From the NCBI GenBank assembly GCA_964350145.1, contig CAYGJL010000002.1:36301-100300 (forward strand): 64,000 nt of DNA. The letters run 5' to 3'. The stretch is from JACDCY01 sp964350145. Lineage in GTDB: Bacteria > Gemmatimonadota > Gemmatimonadetes > Gemmatimonadales > Gemmatimonadaceae. Made by a program: the position numbers and the translations under genes. Positions within the stretch are counted from its first letter, which is position 1, and each line of letters begins with the position of its first letter. The notes below the pieces were generated by a model. The model was not told the origin of the DNA, did no database searches, and saw nothing but the letters and a program-made list of their open reading frames with translations. This document shows positions 16,646 through 25,283 of this stretch, in pieces.

Positions 16646-18112
16646 CTAGACCTCCGCTCCTACAGGTGTATCCACCGCGTGGCACACTCGATTCCGCCCG
16701 CCTTGCTTCGCCAGGTACAACGCGGTGTCCGCCTCGCGCAGCACCTCGTCGCCATCCGTCGCCTCGGCCGACGCCGTCGCGATGCCCACGCTCACAGTGA
16801 TGGAAGCGTGCGGCCACTCGTGTCGCTCCACCGCCGCGCGTAACCGCTCGGCGATTTCGCGCGCCCCGGCCTCGATGGTGTGCGGAAGAATGATCGCAAA
16901 CTCCTCCCCGCCGTAGCGTCCGACGATGTCGGTCGCGCGGCAGGTGGTCTCGAGCAACCGCGCGACTCCACGCAGCACCTCGTCGCCGGCGAGATGGCCG
17001 AAACTGTCGTTGTACCGCTTGAAGTAATCCACGTCGATCATCAACACGGAGAAGACCTCGCTCTCGTACCGGCGCACGTGCTGAACGGCGCGAGCCAGCT
17101 CTTCGTCGAGCGCCATCCGGTTGGCAACGGCGGTCAGGCTGTCCGTTCTGACCTGCAGCGCGAGCGCTTCGTTCGCCGCGCGGAGAGCGGACTCCGACAG
17201 CTGCAGTGTCGCCTCCACCGCGAGGCGACGTTGATCTGCCCTGGACATGAGCGCGGCGTTCCACCACAGCAGTCCGCTCAACGCGACGATCGTGGCGGCG
17301 ACCATCAGCGCGGCTCCCATCTCGGTCTCGTACCAGCCCGCGTGTTGCCCCTCGAGACGGAAGTACCCGAGCAGGGCGATGGTGATCACCACGGCCGGGA
17401 AAAAGCGTCGCACGATGCGCCCGCCTTGATCCGCCCGCGACACCAGCTTGATGGCCTGCGTGCCGGGAGCAATCAGCAATCCGATTCCAAGCATCACGAA
17501 CGACAACGCGGTGTGCGCGGCCATCGGAACGAGTGAGCCGAACCCGTGCTCCATATCGGCGCCGTACAGGTAGGCGATCAGCGGCACCAGACCGAGGATC
17601 GTGCCGAAGGTGGACGTCACCTGCGACAGCCTGTGGCTGAGCTTGCTCCGACCGCCGAAGTACACCAGCGCCAGGCCGAACAGAATGAAGGCGATGGCCG
17701 TGTTGGTAGCCATGTCGTTGCTGCCGGCAGGACCGGAGCCTGCCACCCGGGACCGGAACAGCAGCTGGTCGAGCTCGACCCCCGATCCCGTGAGCGTGGC
17801 CACGAATTTCCCCGCGCCAATGATGAACACGGCGGCACCGAGTAGCTGAGCGCTGAGTCTTCGCTGCAAGGTGAGCCGGCTCTCGCGCAGCAACGCCAGG
17901 GAAAAGCCGCACAGGATAAAGGCGACGGCGCTCAAGGGGTTCATCACACGCAGCCCGGGCGCGACCCGCTTGAGCAGCTCGATGTCAAGTGCCCAGCCGA
18001 CGAGCACCGCGGTGCCGATGGTCGTGACCACGAACGCGGCAGCCGTGGACAACGCCTGGAATCTCGCGTTGAGCACGGCCTCCCTCTCCTCGTGCCCGGC
18101 CGGAGTCAGCAT
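16646..18112 (-). CDS. Membrane-bound diguanylate cyclase (GGDEF)
   Basis: 488 residues. About eight transmembrane segments fill residues 15-300, a MASE-like sensor region of unrecognised class. A short linker and GGDEF domain follow. The active-site motif is GRYGGEEFAIILP, a functional GGEEF. RATD five residues before it is an intact RxxD inhibitory site, so c-di-GMP feedback control is likely. The ATG at 18112 was preferred to a TTG 36 nt upstream. It faces the DUF1501 gene tail to tail across 22 nt. Confidence 0.9.
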   Translation of the reverse strand: MLTPAGHEEREAVLNARFQALSTAAAFVVTTIGTAVLVGWALDIELLKRVAPGLRVMNPLSAVAFILCGFSLALLRESRLTLQRRLSAQLLGAAVFIIGAGKFVATLTGSGVELDQLLFRSRVAGSGPAGSNDMATNTAIAFILFGLALVYFGGRSKLSHRLSQVTSTFGTILGLVPLIAYLYGADMEHGFGSLVPMAAHTALSFVMLGIGLLIAPGTQAIKLVSRADQGGRIVRRFFPAVVITIALLGYFRLEGQHAGWYETEMGAALMVAATIVALSGLLWWNAALMSRADQRRLAVEATLQLSESALRAANEALALQVRTDSLTAVANRMALDEELARAVQHVRRYESEVFSVLMIDVDYFKRYNDSFGHLAGDEVLRGVARLLETTCRATDIVGRYGGEEFAIILPHTIEAGAREIAERLRAAVERHEWPHASITVSVGIATASAEATDGDEVLREADTALYLAKQGGRNRVCHAVDTPVGAEV

Positions 18113-18223
18113 CGCGTGAATGTTGTCCCCCCGCCTCCCCCACGTCAAACCGCTCTCTCCTTACCGCCGCCGTAAGCGCGCCAAGGCAACCCGTCCCGAG
18201 GCGAGCGCGGGCTCCGGTGCGCT

Positions 18224-18317
18224 GAGCGTATGTGCAGCACGGCTCTCCGCTGCGGCTACGCTCGCAAACTACGCTCGCTATCACGCCGCTGCGAAGAGCC
18301 CTGCTGCACGTACGCTC
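18224..18317 (-). repeat. Conserved-loop hairpin element, copy B1
   Basis: Arms 18224-18246 and 18295-18317 are complementary at 21 of 23 positions. Read on the minus strand, the inner stem is GCGGC/GCCGC and the loop reads GTGATAGCGAGCG...GCGAGCGTA. The stem bases differ from GCGCC/GGCGC elsewhere but still pair. It lies upstream of the diguanylate cyclase in sense orientation and forms a divergent twin with B2. The whole gap 18113-18473 is explained only by this twin. Confidence 0.85.
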
Positions 18318-18327
18318 TCAAGCTTGA
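18318..18327. repeat. Palindromic 10-nt centre of hairpin twin B
   Basis: TCAAGCTTGA, a perfect palindrome, separates the divergent hairpins B1 and B2. With flanking GCTC and GAGC it extends to a longer imperfect palindrome. Confidence 0.7.
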
Positions 18328-18421
18328 GGAGCGTGCTCGCCGTTGGCTCCCCAAAGCGCCGTGTTAGCGAGCGTAGTTTGCGAGCGTAGGCGCGACTGGG
18401 GAGTCCACGGCAGCACGCTCC
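18328..18421 (+). repeat. Conserved-loop hairpin element, copy B2
   Basis: Arms 18328-18352 and 18398-18421 pair with one bulge and two mismatches. Inner stem GCGCC/GGCGC (18356-18360, 18389-18393) closes the 28-nt loop GTGTTAGCGAGCG...GCGAGCGTA, which is nearly identical to copy C2. This copy is the only one antisense to the adjacent downstream gene, because both neighbours are on the minus strand. Confidence 0.88.
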
Positions 18422-18473
18422 GCGCGCCGAGACCGCCCGCGCACGGGCTCACTCGCTCACTCTAAGTGACGCG

Positions 18474-20600
18474 CTACCAGCGAAAGATGCGGCGGAGCCG
18501 GCGGCCGAGGTTGCGGCCCAGGGAGTCGATCGCCTCGGGAACTTCCTCCCAGCCTTCCATCTGGTCGTCCTCCCATTCGGGTACCGGCTGGGAGTGCTGC
18601 GGACATTCGGCGGCGGGCTCGGTGCCGGGCTCGAACCACTCGCTCTGGCGGCTCGGGCACCACTCGTTAGCCAAGTAGCCCGTAGTTGGATCGATCACGC
18701 GCATGATCATCCCGTCGGGCGGGTCCCAGGACGCGTCGGCGGTCGCGCTCTCGCGCCAACCGCCGCGGTACCACTCCGCCCACGCGGGCGCGGCCAGCCG
18801 GCCGCCCGCTGCGCTCGACCCCATCGAGCGCGGCTCGTCGTAACCGAACCAGAAGCCGGCCACGATCGTCGGCGTGTAACCGATGAACCACACGTCGCTG
18901 GCGTTGTTGGTCGTGCCCGTCTTCCCCGCTACCATTCCGCGCACCCCATATGTGCGCAGCGCCCGCCCGGTCCCGAAGTCGATCGCCCCGCGCAGCATGG
19001 ACGTCAGCTGGTACGCGTCGCGCGGGTCCATCACCTGCTCCCGTTCGACTTCCTGGCTGTACAGGATATTGCCGTCGCCCGCCTCCAGCCGGCGCACCAG
19101 GCGCGGCTTCACGCGGAAGCCGCCGTTCGCGAACGGGGCGTACGCCGTAACCAGCTCCAGCGGCGTGACCTCGAGCGCGCCGAGCGCGATGGAAGGAATC
19201 GGCTGCAGCTCTGCGGTTATGCCGTTCTTGCGCGCGGTCTCGATGATCCTCTGCTCGCCCACAACCTGCGACACCCGCACGGTCGCGGCGTTCGCCGAAT
19301 GAATCAGCGCCTGGCGGAAAGTCGTGCGCCCCAGATAGTTGCCGCCGTAGTTTTTCGGCTCCCAGACCCGGCCCTGCATCCGCACCGTGATCGGCTCGTC
19401 GTCCACTTCGGTCGCCGTCCCGTACCCGGCGCCGAGCGCCGCCGCGTACACGAAGGGCTTGAACGCCGATCCGGGCTGGCGCTTGGCGTACAGCGCGCGG
19501 TTGAAGGTACCGCGCTTGAATCGCCGCCCGCCGCTGAGCGCGCGGATGTCGCCGGTGAGCGGATCGATCGCCACCATCGCGCCCTCCACATTTCGCCCGA
19601 TGGACGCCGCCCGCCGGCGCACGGCCGCGTCCGCTGCCCGCTGCGCGCGCGCGTCCAGCGAGGTGTACACGGTTAGCTCGCTCAGATCCAGCCGAGTGCC
19701 TTTGATCACCGAGTCCGCCAGCGTGCGGACCGCGTCGAGCGCGTACGAATCGTTGCTCTGGTCCGGGTACCAGCCCTCGCCGTGGATCCGGATTCGGCTG
19801 GCCTTGAGCCCCGGCAGGCGATCTTGCGACACGTACCCTTCCCGCACCATCAGGTCGAGCACCAGGTTGCGGCGCGCGAGCGCGCGGTTGGCGCTGCGCC
19901 GCGGCGTGTAGTACGACGGCGCCTTGGGGAGCGCCGCGAGCGTCGCCGCTTCAGGCAGCGTAACGCTCTTGACACTCTTGTTGAACAGGTCACGGCTCGC
20001 CGCCTCGACGCCGTACACCCCGTTCCCCATGTAGATGACGTTGAGATACAGCTCGAGAATGTCCTGCTTGGTCAGCGAACGCTCCATCAGCCTGGCCAGC
20101 CGGAGCTCGAGCATCTTCTGCCGGAGGGTCCGTCCGCGATACTGGTTGACCACGAAAGTGTTGCGCGCGGCCTGCATCGTGATCGTGGAAAACCCTTCGC
20201 GGATCGCCAGCGACTTTATGTTTCGCAAGAACGCGCGCGCGAACCCGCGCCAGTCCGTTCCATTGTGCTCGTAGAACCTGCGATCTTCCACCGCAATGAA
20301 GGCCTGCTGCACGAACACCGGCACCGTCGAGAGCGGAACGTTGAGCCGCCGAACGGTCTCCAGCCGTCCGAGCAGCACTCCGTTACGATCCAAAATCTGC
20401 CCGCCCTGCGATGGACGGAAGGCACGGATCTCGCTCGCGCTCGGGCAGCCCTCGAAGCCGCACGTCACCAGCCACGAATTCAGGAGCAACATGCCAGCAA
20501 GCGCGGCACCCATCCCGCCGACCCACCACGGGTTGGGCGTCACCTTCCTGTTCCACAGCTCGCGGAGCGCCGCGCGCCTGCTCTCGATGTCGATCCTCAT
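18474..20600 (-). CDS. Penicillin-binding protein 1A-type bifunctional transglycosylase/transpeptidase
   Basis: 708 residues, peptidoglycan polymerase. One transmembrane helix lies near residues 27-47 (GGMGAALAGMLLLNSWLV). The GT51 domain has EDRRFYEHNG with the catalytic Glu. The usual GGSTITQQ appears here as GFSTITMQ, an altered but plausible motif. The transpeptidase domain has SxxK in GSAFKPF, SxN in HSANAA and KTGT in GKTGTTNNASD. The C-terminal 60 residues are acidic and Trp-rich (PEWEDDQMEGWEEV), ending in a basic RRLRRIFRW. The start overlaps the divergent deacetylase frame by 14 nt, so one of the two starts may be further in. Confidence 0.93.
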   Translation of the reverse strand: MRIDIESRRAALRELWNRKVTPNPWWVGGMGAALAGMLLLNSWLVTCGFEGCPSASEIRAFRPSQGGQILDRNGVLLGRLETVRRLNVPLSTVPVFVQQAFIAVEDRRFYEHNGTDWRGFARAFLRNIKSLAIREGFSTITMQAARNTFVVNQYRGRTLRQKMLELRLARLMERSLTKQDILELYLNVIYMGNGVYGVEAASRDLFNKSVKSVTLPEAATLAALPKAPSYYTPRRSANRALARRNLVLDLMVREGYVSQDRLPGLKASRIRIHGEGWYPDQSNDSYALDAVRTLADSVIKGTRLDLSELTVYTSLDARAQRAADAAVRRRAASIGRNVEGAMVAIDPLTGDIRALSGGRRFKRGTFNRALYAKRQPGSAFKPFVYAAALGAGYGTATEVDDEPITVRMQGRVWEPKNYGGNYLGRTTFRQALIHSANAATVRVSQVVGEQRIIETARKNGITAELQPIPSIALGALEVTPLELVTAYAPFANGGFRVKPRLVRRLEAGDGNILYSQEVEREQVMDPRDAYQLTSMLRGAIDFGTGRALRTYGVRGMVAGKTGTTNNASDVWFIGYTPTIVAGFWFGYDEPRSMGSSAAGGRLAAPAWAEWYRGGWRESATADASWDPPDGMIMRVIDPTTGYLANEWCPSRQSEWFEPGTEPAAECPQHSQPVPEWEDDQMEGWEEVPEAIDSLGRNLGRRLRRIFRW

Positions 20601-21633
20601 CGCGCTGTCTGTCTCATGTTCCGATACGAAAGAGAATACGGATCCGGGCGGTGAGGCTCGCGCCGCTCAGCCTGATACACCATCAGTCGTTTCCGGTGAC
20701 CAGGAGGTTGCCGGCCAACCTGCCTCAACCGCCGGCCCCGGCGATCCGTCCCGCGCTCCGAACGAGCTGGGGCGCATCCCGGTGCTGGAATATCATCTCA
20801 TCGGGGATGAAGAAGGCAGGTGGCAGCGGTCGCATGCGCGTTTCAGGCAGGATCTGGAGTTGTTGTATAGCCGAGGATATCGGCCGGTCACCATCTCGCA
20901 GATTCTGGACCGCGATCTGAACCTGCCCGCCGGGCTCTCTCCGGTCGCGCTGGTGTTCGACGACGCCTCGCCCAGCCAGTTTCGTTATATCGAGCGAAAC
21001 GGCCGGCTCGAGATCGACCCCAACACCGCGGTGGGCATCCTGACGGAGTTCAACTCCCGCCATCCCGACTGGTCCAACTCGGCTGTTTTCTGTACGCTCT
21101 CCGGCGCCGAAGCCGGCCGCACGCTGTTCGGCGACAAGGGGATCGAGGGGCAGAAGAGCGAGTGGCGCTTCCCCAAGCTGCGCTACCTCGCCGAGCGTGG
21201 CTTCGAGCTGTGCAACCACACGCTCTGGCACGCGAACCTGGGCAAGTATGACGACGCCTTCGTGCAGGAGCAGATCGCCCGCGGCGTGATGGCGATAGAC
21301 TCGGCCGTGCCCGGCTACAAGGTGCGCGCGTTCGCTCTCCCGCTGGGCGTGTGGCCGAAGAACGGCGCGCTCGCGCAGCGCGGATCGTGGCGGGACCCGA
21401 AGAGCGGCCGCGTCGTGACGTACGATTTCGACGCGATCCTCGAGGTGGCGGGCGGACCGACGCGCAGCCCGTACGACCCGAAGTTCAATCCGCTCAGCAT
21501 CACTCGCGTGCAGGTGTACGCCGAGGAGCTGGAGCGCACGCTCGACCTTCTGGACCGGCCGGGCGCGAGTGCGCGCTTCGTGTCCGACGGCGTCAGCAAC
21601 AAGGTCGCACGCCCGGAAGGAGCGACACCCTAG
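20587..21633 (+). CDS. Polysaccharide deacetylase-like lipoprotein
   Basis: 348 residues from the ATG at 20587. A very short hydrophobic start (MSILIALSVSC) resembles a lipoprotein leader but lacks the usual basic n-region and Leu at -3, so the start is uncertain. The NodB-like core has PVLEYHLIG, the metal/catalytic ALVFDDASPSQF, and a second His pair in LCNHTLWHANLGKY, where NodB proteins coordinate zinc. Substrates of this family are cell-wall or exopolysaccharide amino sugars. It is divergent from the PBP1A gene with 5' ends overlapping. Confidence 0.75.
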   Translation: MSILIALSVSCSDTKENTDPGGEARAAQPDTPSVVSGDQEVAGQPASTAGPGDPSRAPNELGRIPVLEYHLIGDEEGRWQRSHARFRQDLELLYSRGYRPVTISQILDRDLNLPAGLSPVALVFDDASPSQFRYIERNGRLEIDPNTAVGILTEFNSRHPDWSNSAVFCTLSGAEAGRTLFGDKGIEGQKSEWRFPKLRYLAERGFELCNHTLWHANLGKYDDAFVQEQIARGVMAIDSAVPGYKVRAFALPLGVWPKNGALAQRGSWRDPKSGRVVTYDFDAILEVAGGPTRSPYDPKFNPLSITRVQVYAEELERTLDLLDRPGASARFVSDGVSNKVARPEGATP

Positions 21634-21686
21634 CCGTTTTCGATGGCTGCGACCGGAGCTGAACCGTAGATTGGCGGCAGCGCAAC

Positions 21687-21691
21687 GGAGG
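21687..21691 (+). promoter_or_regulatory. Ribosome-binding site deciding a CTG start
   Basis: GGAGG lies 5 nt upstream of CTG at 21697. No comparable site precedes the in-frame GTG at 21730, where AGGAA abuts the codon. This favours initiation at CTG. Confidence 0.5.
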
Positions 21692-21696
21692 CCGGT

Positions 21697-24369
21697 CTGG
21701 CGGTAGATCTGAAGGTTCAGCTTCAGGAAGTGCTCGGCGACAGATACCGCCTCGAGCGAGAGCTCCCCGGCGGCGGGATGTCGCGCGTGTTCGTCGCCGA
21801 GGAGGTCGAGCTGGAACGGAAGGTCGTGGTCAAAGTCCTGCCACCCGACCTCGGCGCGGGACTCAACATCGACCGCTTTCGCCGGGAGATCCAGCTCGCC
21901 GCCAAGCTCCAGCACCCGCATATAGTTCCGCTGCTCGCCGGCGGGGCGCACGGCGCGTTGCTCTACTACACGATGCCGTTCATCGAAGGCGAAAGCCTGC
22001 GCGAGAAGCTGGCCAAGAGCCGCGAGCTTCCCGTGCACGAAGCGGTGAAGATCCTGATCGAGATCGCCGACGCGCTGGCGTACGCCCACACGCACTCCGT
22101 CGTGCACCGCGACATCAAGCCGGAAAACGTGCTGATGGCCGGCAAGCACGCCGTCGTCACCGACTTCGGTGTCGCGCGCGCCCTGTCCAACTCCACCGGC
22201 GCGTCGTCGCTGACCTCGATGGGCGTGGCGCTCGGCACGCCGGCGTACATGGCGCCGGAGCAGGCGGCGGCCGATCCGCTCGTGGATCACCGCGCGGACA
22301 TCTACGCACTGGGAGTCCTCGGGTACGAGCTGCTCACCGGCCGTACGCCGTTCGCCGGACTTACTCCGCAGATGATGCTATCGGCCCAGGTGACGACAGC
22401 GCCGGAGCACGTCACGAAATACCGTCCGAACGTTCCGCCGCAGCTTGCTGCCGTCATCATGCAGTGCCTGGAGAAGAACCCGGCCGATCGCCTGCAGTCG
22501 GCGGAGGAAGTACGCGCGCGTCTCGAGGCGATGTCCACCCCGAGCGGCGGGATGGAGCCCGTTACAGGGTTCTCGCCTACCAGGCCGGCCGCCGCGTTTC
22601 GCCTGACGCCGCAACGGATCGGAGTGCTGGCGGCCGGGATCGGGCTCGCCGCCGCGGGCCTGTTCGCCGCTTCCACCGCGTTCCGCGGAGCCGATGAACG
22701 GTTCACGATTGGCGCGACGAGGCAAATCACGAGTGCGACCGGACTGGAGCTGCACCCGGCAATTTCTCCCGATGGAAACACCATCGCGTTCGTGTCGGGC
22801 GCGCCGGGGGGCATGTCGCTGTACATCCGCCAGGTTGGCGGCGGCCGCGCCGTGCGCCTCACGGAGGAGACGCAGGGTCACGTGATGTGGCCGAAATGGT
22901 CACCTGATGGAACGCGCATCGCGTACGAGGGACAGAATCGGATCCTGTCGGTGCCCGCGCTCGGCGGAACACCTTCGGTCATGGTCCCGGCGCCGGGCGG
23001 AGGCAGGCAGGTCGCGCATGGGGGGTGGTCGTCGGACGGAACGCGATTCGCCTACGCTGTGGGGGACACGGTTTTCGTCGCGACCGCGGACGGAAGTGGT
23101 GCAAAGGCGATTGGAAACGTGGGTAGTCCGCACGCCATGGTCTGGTCGCCGGACGGATCCCGCATCGCGGTCGTCTCCGGCGACGACCGTTTTCTGTTCG
23201 GCGGACGGGGAGCGCTTGGCAACATCGCCGCCAGCACGATTTGGGTCGTCCAAGTCAATGGCGGCGAGCCCGTGGTCGTCACCGACGCGACCCGGCTGAA
23301 CACGAGCCCCGTCTGGTCCCGCGACGGCAAGCACCTGCTGTACGTCTCCGCCGCGGGCGGGGTACGCGACATATATCAGCAGCGCTTGGACGCGCGCGGC
23401 CGCCCCAAGGGTGAACCCGTACGTCTAACAACGGGGCTCAACCCGCACAGCATCTCACTGAGCGGCAATGGCACGCTGCTCTCGTACTCTCAGTTCACGA
23501 TGACTTCCAACGTGTACTCGGTCCCGCTGACGACGAGAGGCGCGGTTACGGCAAATTCGCTCCGCCCCGTCACGAGCGGGAACCAGATGATCGAAGCGAT
23601 GGCCATCTCGCTCGATGGCCAGTGGCTGGCGTACGACTCGAACCTCGGCGGAAATCAGGACATCTACAAGATCCCGATCGCGGGCGGTGAAGCGCAGCAG
23701 CTCACGCGCGACCCCGCCGATGACTTCCAGCCCGCCTGGTCGCCCGACGGCAAGGAGATCCTGTTCCACGGCTTCAGGAACGGAAACAGGGATCTGTTCG
23801 TGGTTGCCGCCGATGGCAGTTCCACCACGGAAGTGTTGCGAACGCCCGCGGAGGAGTTCGCGGGATCCTGGTCCGCCATCGGAAACGCCGTAGTTTTTGG
23901 CGGGCGCTCCCTGGAGGGACAGGGGGCCGTCGTGGCCATCGCCGAGCGGGACACGGCCGGAAAGTGGAAGGCTCCGCGCGACGTCTATGCGGCCGGCGGT
24001 TTGAGTGCTACGCCGCGGTGGAGTCCGGACGGAAAACTCATCGCGTTCAACTCTGCGGGCGGCGTTGCGGTAGTGAGTCCGAACGGAGTCTCGCCGCGCG
24101 TGTTGTACCAGTCGGGACCTGATTATCCGCGTGGTGGAACGCCGGAATGGTCGTGGGACTCGCGTTCGGTTTACTATCTCACGAGCGGGGGAACCCCGAC
24201 GCTCTGGTCCGTCTCCGCGGACGGTGGAGTGCCGACGCGCATCCTCACTTTCCCCGATCCGGTACGGCAGCCCTTCCGGACGGCGCTGGCCGTAGACGAA
24301 AGGAACGCCTACTTCACCATCGGCTTGCGCGAGAGCGACATCTGGGTCATGGAGCTCACGCAGAAGTAG
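21697..24369 (+). CDS. Membrane Ser/Thr protein kinase with TolB-like propeller sensor
   Basis: About 890 residues. The kinase domain (~12-280) has the P-loop ERELPGGGMSRVFVAEE, Lys in KVVVKVLPP, HRDIKPENVLMA, DFGVARAL and YMAPEQAAAD. All catalytic residues are present. One transmembrane segment (IGVLAAGIGLAAAGLFAAS) leads to an extracytoplasmic propeller of PD40/WD-like repeats such as LHPAISPDGNTIAFVSG and QPAWSPDGKEILF. This one-component receptor layout is abundant in Gemmatimonadota and Acidobacteriota. The CTG start adds residues (LAVDLKVQLQEVLGDRYRLE) that match the usual N-terminus of such kinases; the GTG at 21730 is the alternative. Confidence 0.92.
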   Translation: MAVDLKVQLQEVLGDRYRLERELPGGGMSRVFVAEEVELERKVVVKVLPPDLGAGLNIDRFRREIQLAAKLQHPHIVPLLAGGAHGALLYYTMPFIEGESLREKLAKSRELPVHEAVKILIEIADALAYAHTHSVVHRDIKPENVLMAGKHAVVTDFGVARALSNSTGASSLTSMGVALGTPAYMAPEQAAADPLVDHRADIYALGVLGYELLTGRTPFAGLTPQMMLSAQVTTAPEHVTKYRPNVPPQLAAVIMQCLEKNPADRLQSAEEVRARLEAMSTPSGGMEPVTGFSPTRPAAAFRLTPQRIGVLAAGIGLAAAGLFAASTAFRGADERFTIGATRQITSATGLELHPAISPDGNTIAFVSGAPGGMSLYIRQVGGGRAVRLTEETQGHVMWPKWSPDGTRIAYEGQNRILSVPALGGTPSVMVPAPGGGRQVAHGGWSSDGTRFAYAVGDTVFVATADGSGAKAIGNVGSPHAMVWSPDGSRIAVVSGDDRFLFGGRGALGNIAASTIWVVQVNGGEPVVVTDATRLNTSPVWSRDGKHLLYVSAAGGVRDIYQQRLDARGRPKGEPVRLTTGLNPHSISLSGNGTLLSYSQFTMTSNVYSVPLTTRGAVTANSLRPVTSGNQMIEAMAISLDGQWLAYDSNLGGNQDIYKIPIAGGEAQQLTRDPADDFQPAWSPDGKEILFHGFRNGNRDLFVVAADGSSTTEVLRTPAEEFAGSWSAIGNAVVFGGRSLEGQGAVVAIAERDTAGKWKAPRDVYAAGGLSATPRWSPDGKLIAFNSAGGVAVVSPNGVSPRVLYQSGPDYPRGGTPEWSWDSRSVYYLTSGGTPTLWSVSADGGVPTRILTFPDPVRQPFRTALAVDERNAYFTIGLRESDIWVMELTQK

Positions 24370-24372
24370 GGG

Positions 24373-24960
24373 CTAGAAGCGCCACGCCTTGAGCGTGGCG
24401 ATGGCCTTGCCGAGCGCCTCGCGCTGCTCCGGAATCGCGGAGCGCTCCAGTAATTCTTCGTAGTTCTCGATCGCGAGATCGAGCGCCTCGTAGTCCTGCT
24501 CCGCGCCGGCGAGCGCGGCGGCGTTGTCCGCGAGATTCGCGCGCGCCAGCAGATCGTCGGGAAACCGCGCCGAGACCTGCTTCCAGCGCGACGTGCGCTC
24601 GCGGGGATTTCCCTCGGAAAGCGCCCACAGATGCCACGCGCCGCGATTGGTCGCGTCGGCCGCGATGGCGCGCGTCGCGAGCTCGCCCACGACGTCGGGC
24701 CCGCGGCCGCTCAGCCAGTACGCGTTCGCCAGGATGACCAGAGCGCGCGGGTTGTCTGGCTCCGCCGCGACGATCCGCTCGTACACTGGACCCGCGACCT
24801 CGGGCATGTCGCGGTACGGCTCCACGGCCTCGGCGAGAATCGCGGGCGCGGTATCGGGCAGGGCGGCAAGCGAGTCCTGTAACGGACCCATCTCGCCGTC
24901 GGATTTGTAGCAGTCGACCGCTTGCCGGATAAAAACAGCTACGTCGGATAATTCAGGCAT
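24373..24960 (-). CDS. Tetratricopeptide-repeat protein
   Basis: 195 residues, no signal peptide. Helical repeats are visible, with AEPDNPRALVILANAYWLSGR as the clearest TPR unit, then DATNRGAWHLWAL and RFPDDLLARANLADNAAAL. TPR proteins act as interaction scaffolds; no partner is indicated. The ATG at 24960 was preferred to one 19 codons upstream because the extension lacks family character. It converges on the kinase gene, 3 nt away. Confidence 0.7.
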   Translation of the reverse strand: MPELSDVAVFIRQAVDCYKSDGEMGPLQDSLAALPDTAPAILAEAVEPYRDMPEVAGPVYERIVAAEPDNPRALVILANAYWLSGRGPDVVGELATRAIAADATNRGAWHLWALSEGNPRERTSRWKQVSARFPDDLLARANLADNAAALAGAEQDYEALDLAIENYEELLERSAIPEQREALGKAIATLKAWRF

Positions 24961-25063
24961 CGTCCAGTGAAGATAAGCTCCCCCTTGCTTTACATTCCCC
25001 GGCACAACCGCTAGCATTGTAGTGTGACCGCGCTGTCCACCGCGCGTCTATTTTGAGAATGCA

Positions 25064-25106
25064 GGTCGCGGTAAGCCGCGTGAGTTCCCCGCTACTCCCT
25101 GCGACC
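25064..25106 (+). promoter_or_regulatory. Mutually exclusive hairpins in the rho leader
   Basis: GGTCGC (25064-25069) can pair with GCGACC (25101-25106). Alternatively CGCGG (25067-25071) can form a local hairpin with CCGCG (25076-25080) around TAAG. The two structures share bases, so only one can form at a time, as in attenuators. Rho genes are commonly autoregulated by premature termination in the leader; its use here is inference. Confidence 0.4.
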
Positions 25107-25230
25107 GTTCGAGTCCCGCGGTGCTACGGCAATGCCGTATGGCTTCATAGCCGCGAGATCTTTTCCGACAAGCAGCAGACCCCAGGCAGGAGCTAAACCT
25201 CGGCGGCGAGTGCCGCACGCGAGGATCACG

Positions 25231-25259
25231 CCCGTCCGGCGCCCGGCGCCGGAAACGGG
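25231..25259 (+). promoter_or_regulatory. GC-rich hairpin upstream of the rho start
   Basis: CCCGT-CCGGCG, loop CCCGG, CGCCGG-AA-ACGGG forms an 11-bp stem with a 2-nt bulge, ending 24 nt before the rho ATG. There is no T-run after it, so it is not a typical intrinsic terminator; it could influence ribosome access. Confidence 0.45.
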
Positions 25260-25283
25260 AGCATTAACCCCGCTTCACGATCC

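Larger units (their letters stand above)
24961..25283. other. Divergent intergenic region / rho leader
   Basis: 323 bp between the TPR gene and rho. It must hold both promoters, but no confident -35/-10 pair is seen. The rho-proximal part is rich in inverted repeats, listed separately at 25064-25106 and 25231-25259. A further hairpin TACGGC-AAT-GCCGTA lies at 25125-25139 inside flanking GCGG/CCGC. Confidence 0.5.

Noticed and set aside
18224..18421. Integron attC-like sites as an explanation of the hairpins
   Set aside because: attC sites have conserved outer boxes and variable centres; here the loop is conserved and the arms vary, and no integrase is present.
25101..25130. GTTCGAGTCCC, resembling a tRNA T-loop
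   Set aside because: The flanking bases do not form a T-stem, and no acceptor or anticodon stem could be built around it.
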